This document shows positions 58,910 through 64,000 of a DNA stretch of 64,000 nt, piece by piece. The DNA comes from Panaeolus papilionaceus. Its lineage: Eukaryota; Basidiomycota; Agaricomycetes; Agaricales. Each line of letters opens with the position of its first letter. Position 1 is the first letter of the stretch. Below the pieces are notes generated by a model. That model was given only the letters and a program-made list of their open reading frames with translations, was not told the DNA's origin and ran no database searches. The DNA lies in contig JADNRZ010000011.1 in NCBI GenBank assembly GCA_015501605.1, forward strand, positions 620,001-684,000. Direction: 5' to 3'. A program made the translations under genes and the position numbers.

Positions 58910-59228
58910 AGCAAGAGTTGTCAAAGTTATGAAGGCTCCAGACCGACAAGTCTAAGATATGGGGTGGTGGTGATTTTACTCTCGACACTTGTAAGGTCTT
59001 TAAATGGTTCTCACATTTGCATCGTCGATGAGAGACTACCAAAATTAAATTAGAATTAGATCCAGGTTCAGATGCAATTTAAAAGGAGTAATGTCCGTTG
59101 ATGTGCAGCCAGCTTCATCCTGAAAGCATGTCTCATTGTTATCATACGAGATTCATATTAATATGCAGTCGAAGATTCAGAAGTGCATGTATTACGCCAT
59201 CAGGGGTACTATCTAATAATAAACTACA

Positions 59229-62200
59229 TCATATTTTTGCCCGCTGTATTAACTTTACCGCACCAGATTTGAAGCGCATCCACATATCCTCATCGACTAG
59301 ATCCACCAGTATCATCTCATTCTCTGCAGATGAGGGATCAGGAGCCAATAGCGCGCCTCGAGTAATTGCATTGACGTCAACAAGAACAGCTGCACGCCGA
59401 CGCCTTGGGTGCAAACGTGTTAAGCGCAGGGATGTATCCCGCCCTCGATTGGCCCGAGATAGAAGTTCGTCAAATGGAAGAACTAAAGCGAGGTCGTATT
59501 TACGTCCATCATAGGTTGTTTGAAAGAGGAACAACAGCTGAACAATTACAGCTGTTTGTTCCTGGCTGTCAACATTGAGTATAGCAAAATCAAAACGAGC
59601 TCGTCCATGGAAATTGGGGTTGACTCGGAGGATGTCCATGTCCAAGCGCCAGTTTACAACAGATGAGAAATAGACGTTCAGAACCTGAAACGGTGTAACC
59701 TAGAGGTAGCATCGAAAATAATTGTCAATATAACGAGATAAAATGGAAATAATAATTGATATTATTACTTACCTCGTGTTCCATGCTGAGGACAACTCGA
59801 GGACGAGTACTCCGAGCCAAATACTGGGCCAGTAGCCTTCGAATCTGGCTAAACGCTTCATCACCAGCATGTCCCTATACAACGCTTGCCAGTGTCATGA
59901 CTGGAAGGCGAGATCCGAATGATACACGGGTCAGTGTCTCTGTAACTGCCGAATCTTCTGCTCTTGTCAAACTAGATTCCCCAGCTGTGTTCGATGCTTC
60001 TGTAACGTTGGGCGCTCGAGGCTCAGGTTCCGAATTGTCGCCGGTTCGAGGTCCAGGGTTAGCCTGATTTTGAACCTGAAGTCAGTCCTCATGTCATATT
60101 TAATTTAAAACTCAATTACTTGCATTTGTCGATAACACTGGTGCTATGGCAGGTGGTGATACTGTATTATCTGATGCAGGGGTATCTGAATCCTTGGACT
60201 TAGCCTTAGTGTTAGCCTGTTCATTCTTGTCGTCCAATCTTCTGATTTCGTTCCGTATAATAGTCGCCGTTAGGTCTTTGTCACTGATCTTTAAAATCTA
60301 TTACCATATATGTTGTTAGTCATTGAAACGAGGTAGATAATATTAATAAGACCCGGAAATTCAAATAGGTGATTCGAATCAGAAAGTCTCCGTTCAAAAT
60401 GAAAGTTCAAGGGCGGTGCCATATTATTAGCACATGTTGCTTTGACATCAGCAACGTGCCGCCATCGACACTGGACAGACTGCCAGTGTAATGACACATC
60501 TTGGACGCCACATGTCCTATTCCTGAATTCAAGCGCTCCCGAAATGAAGTGCACATGTAGCAGAAACAGCCTGAGTGTCCCCGCAGGCAAACCATAATAG
60601 AAAGTGACATCAAGTTGAAATGGAACATACCTGAGGTGCAACATTTTTAAAGTTAGTGTGTCGTTGATAGAATTTCTTGAGAGGTCCGTTAGCCTTTTCG
60701 TTTGGCTTCGTGTTGTAGTTCCGAGTAGCACCCTTGTTTCGAATGTCATCGAACACATGTTGGTGCATGTGTACCTTTGGGAAGTCCCACATTTTGTCTG
60801 CGTGAATTTCAATATATTCCTGTGGGGTATATTGAATCAATAAGCAACCTTGAAATGTGAGTCTCGAAAGCGTGGGACAACAACTTACAGCCAGGGCTGA
60901 TTCGAAGGTTTTAAGCTCGTCCCAGCCACGCTTCAAGGTGCTTTCACTCTGGAGAGTGAGTGAGGTGAATTGATCAAGCTCTTGATAGCTTCGAACTAGC
61001 TTTAAAAGCCTGAATCCGCGCTGAGAGACCTCCGGTGTTATACACCCAAGCGAAGCATAAATGATTATCTAGAAATTTGTACAACAGGTAGATCAGTAGG
61101 CGCTCGACATTGACACATCCATTGCAAGCCAAGAATTTAATAGAGTTCAAAGACGAGATGCATACCTTCCCAAAATCTTCAAATTTCGAACCATCAGACA
61201 TCTCTCCAGTGCTATGAATAGAGGAGAAGCGATTTAAACCAGGCCATGGTGGGATCTCTGTCAGACTGTCAATGTCGAGCCGCAGTGATTCCGATGTGAG
61301 AATTCATTGAAAATTGGATCCATTCAGTTATCGGCGCTTGTACAGGTCATGACGCGCTTCACGTACCACCTGTCTATCTCTGTTTCTGCTTGGCGTCCTG
61401 GTAGGTCGTCCACAATCTCCTTTAGCTGTTCCAGGAGGTGATCCGAAAATAAGCCTCCATGGTAGGCATGAAGACGGTCCCACGATAATGTACTGTATAT
61501 ATCTGTGTCTCTAAGTCCCCAGAATATGTTCTAGTAATTATTAACATCAAGATGATGTTGTCAGTCATTTAAATTGCTAAGTGCTAATCATCAATTGAGA
61601 CGAGATTCAATTCCACATACCTGCACATCACGCAGTCCTACTGCTTGAAGACTGGTTTCTCGGTCCGCAGCAGTATGCTCCTGCACCTCAGTCCAGAGTG
61701 CTCTCATCCGTTCTGTGGTTCGAGGAGCCGCCTTCTGCGATACCTTGGGAATGTCGTCTTTGAAAACCAGGCACACAGGACATGGGAAGTGTGCCCTTGC
61801 GCCGCGTGTGAGTGCCATGTCGGATCTGTATGGTTCACGTTATGATTATTATTTTGCAAGTAAAAGGGATATGAATCAAAGTATGAATATTGAAATTGAA
61901 CGCACTGTTCCTCGTAGTCAGCAGATATCATGAGAAGTCTTGGGAAAATTTGTCGGACTACACCATCTCCACATTGGATTGAAGTACCAAGCTGCATCCA
62001 GTCATTTAAGCTGTCGAAGATCTCCGACACAGCCTGATGCCAGACCTCCCTTTTGTGGTTGACAAATGCCTGCTTTCCTGATTCGCTTGACAATTCAGAG
62101 ATCTGCAACATAATAATCCATTAATGCAATGTCTCGTATCAACGTCAAGAACGATGAATGTTCCAGGTTTAAGTAATGTGGTCCAATGATTAAAAATTGA

Positions 62201-63626
62201 CATACAATTGGTAACCATCCAATAAGGCGACCGCCTCCTGCTCCCTCCCCATTTCGAATCTCGACAGGAAGATTTGCACAACGTACGAGAACAGGGTGAC
62301 CTTTGGTGTGACCGAATGATGAGAGTCGGGTTTTGTCGGCGTAAAGAATGATTCCAAAAGGTTTTCCTGATGTAGGAAGCGATGACTGTTACAAAGATCA
62401 TTCAATTACAATTAGCGCCCAAAATCAATGAATCTGACTCGGAGATGCAACGAACCTGGACCTCCCACCAAGAGTCACTCGTCCAGGGCTCATCATAAAT
62501 CCTCTCAAACCCCTGGTTTGAGTTTTCCTTGTGATAAATTCGTACAGCGTCCCACTCGAAATGCGATACAATACTTTTGTTGGTCAATAGCTCACGACAC
62601 CAGTCTGCTGTAGACCGACTCCACACGGAATATTCAACATCCTTGCCACGATATGAAATAGTGAATTTGGACTCTTTAAACTGACAGATTATCCTCTTAG
62701 CATTCGATTCAGCGAATTTAAAGGATAGAACATACCCCATTGCCACGAATGGCAAGCGCGTGGTCCCATATCCTGTTGAGATCATTACGGCTCGTGAGAG
62801 TAAACTGGGTCGATGATGTACTCTCTCCAATTGCATCCTGAATGAGAGAAATAGTTGTATCAATCTGGCGGCTATTCATGTGTGCGTTGAGCATCAGCTC
62901 GGCCACCTCAAAGTCAAGGCGGGTGCGGAATGGCCTCCATGGCCGTTCATCGACTTCGTTAACTGCTGAGCGCTCCTTCTCCATCTTGGCCTCCTTCTCA
63001 CAATACTTGACCCGTGTCATCGTAACTGGGTCTTTGTGACAGTGTGGGTGCATCTCGAGTTTGATTTCTGGCACCAATAGTAGTTGACCACCGTTGCCAC
63101 TGATATTCACATTGCCGGGATTGGTCGAGGATACGTGGCCAATGTCAGTATCAGCATTTTGAGTCACAGATTCGGATGTGCTCTGATCATTTGGTGTATT
63201 ATTAGGGAGTCCAGGTTCAGGAGATGTTGACAGATTCGCATCGGGTGTATCAAATCCAGGAGTCAAACCACGGGTATATAGTTCCACCGGAGCATCGTCG
63301 GTGCCCCTCAATGCCTGCTGGATCGCGTCTGTCCCTATTAAATTTGATACAATTTAAATGATGAGCGTTCATTGACAGATTATAGTATAGATTTAGAGTT
63401 AAAATTTAAAGAAAAATGTGGGTTGAACACACTTACACATTTGTTGCTCGTGCTCCACCAAGTCTAGTAGAGCACGCTGCTCGCGACCGTGGATATCTGG
63501 TCGAGCGGCCATATCTGTGGGCCCCACATTGGTGCGATTATTTTGAGGGTTCTGAGGACATGCGCGCTCGTGTGATTTGATGCCCTGCGGCTGGCAGATC
63601 CTCGGACAGTACTGGCAGGTAGGCAT
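59229..63626 (-). CDS. Plavaka-type transposase
   Basis: About twelve short-intron exons starting MPTCQYCPRICQPQGIKSHE at 63626 (C-x2-C and H..C zinc finger). Then RPWRPFRTRLDFEVAELML, SRNDLNRIWDHALAI, the FERIYDEPWTSDSWWEVQ region and the family signature YADKTRLSSFGHTKGHPVLV (an Asp-containing core). Next come RLLMISADYEEQ, FPCPVCLVFKDDI, WGLRDTDIYSTLSWDRLHAYHGG, GEMSDGSKFEDFGK and KVHMHQHVFDDIRNKGATRNYNTKPNEKANG. The C-terminus has YDGRKYDLALVLPFDE and NEMILVDLVDEDMWMRFKSG, ending QRAKI. Order and motifs follow Plavaka transposases as I recall them from basidiomycetes. No break was found, though exon joins were inspected by eye only. It transcribes toward the left end of its element. Confidence 0.8.
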
Positions 63627-64000
63627 TGAATAAAAATTAACAGATTTAGAACAAGGATGAGGCTGAGATCAGCTGCGCGGGTCCAGGTGATTCCAAAGTT
63701 GATGCTCTGATTCAGAGGGTCGCTCCAGGCTGTGGTTAGAGTCTGAATACGAATCGTCGAGAATGAAATGGGTGTCATATATATGGCAGAGCTTCATCTT
63801 CTAGTGCTTAGACTAGCTTTTATAATTCACGGTTCAGTCCATAATTTGACCTTCATTTAAATTAAAGCCAATTTAGTCAAATCACTTATATAGTGTTATA
63901 TGCTAATTGTCAGCGTCTAGAGCATCAGAATCCCAAGTTAAATAAAGTAGATTTTCTAATGCTGCTCTAGTTACGACGTAGAAGTACAGTGTTCAATTCA
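63627..64000. other. Upstream region of the Plavaka transposase gene
   Basis: Promoter-proximal noncoding DNA, AT-rich toward the window end. An open frame at 63464-63778 overlaps the transposase start in another phase and is not supported. Confidence 0.45.

Larger units (their letters stand above)
55557..64000. mobile_element. Plavaka-type transposon, left end present, right end outside window
   Basis: The break in F-box flank identity at 55556/55557 marks an insertion edge. Within it lie a Plavaka transposase gene (63626-59229, minus) and a companion gene (58909-56351, minus). The left end shows a cluster of imperfect palindromes (CCTTATTAGG, CTGATCAGG, CTGATAAGG). No CACT-type tip is visible at 55557, so the edge may belong to a further nested element. 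The TIR and target duplication cannot be checked without the other end. Confidence 0.6.

Overview
The window looks like a piece of an Agaricomycete (mushroom-forming basidiomycete) chromosome. The reasons are genes cut by many 50-60 bp introns, an SKN1/KRE6-type GH16 glucan enzyme, agaric-style F-box proteins, and a transposon set typical of these fungi: tnp2-type CACTA, Plavaka, DIRS and MULE-like. No rRNA, CRISPR array or convincing tRNA was seen.

Layout. Positions 1-2126 hold the 3' seven exons of a GH16 cell-wall gene. A tandem family of minus-strand F-box genes follows, at 4376-5908, 7497-9030, 11235-12759 and 31648-33192. The first two are intact and the last two are broken. Everything else is mobile DNA inserted between or upstream of these repeats. 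Because the F-box units are duplicated, one unit often supplies the empty site for an insertion in another, so several boundaries can be read to the base: a TA-flanked shell at 12871-23926, a 4.6 kb foldback element at 33341-37981, and a 16.5 kb CACTA element at 38629-55155.

Nesting. The 12871-23926 insertion is a set of nested shells. An outer Tc1/mariner-like element contains a second one (13054-23629), which contains a DIRS-type tyrosine-recombinase retrotransposon. The DIRS coding region is in turn broken by a 492 bp solo LTR (18390-18881) and a 3.9 kb foldback element (14361-18255). Region 24781-31156 carries a MULE-type transposase gene, itself hit by a 531 bp introner-like element and a 1.4 kb CACGG-rich MITE. 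The CACTA element (38629-55155) carries an apparently complete tnp2 transposase gene, which holds a second near-identical copy of the 531 bp element, plus three companion genes. The last companion gene is split near its 3' end by a second copy of the 3.7-3.9 kb foldback family. From 55557 to the window end there is a further, truncated element with a Plavaka transposase and a companion gene.

Main observations. (1) Two 531 bp copies of an element with a 4 bp target duplication begin with GTAAGT-containing sequence, lie in sense orientation in two unrelated transposase genes, and could be spliced in frame: a candidate introner. (2) Two foldback elements with 9 bp target duplications share the same tips, but their centres are inverted relative to one another. 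(3) A foldback element carries dense arrays of TTTCCGCGGAAA. (4) The nesting gives a relative insertion history. All family names come from motif reading and recall, not from database searches.
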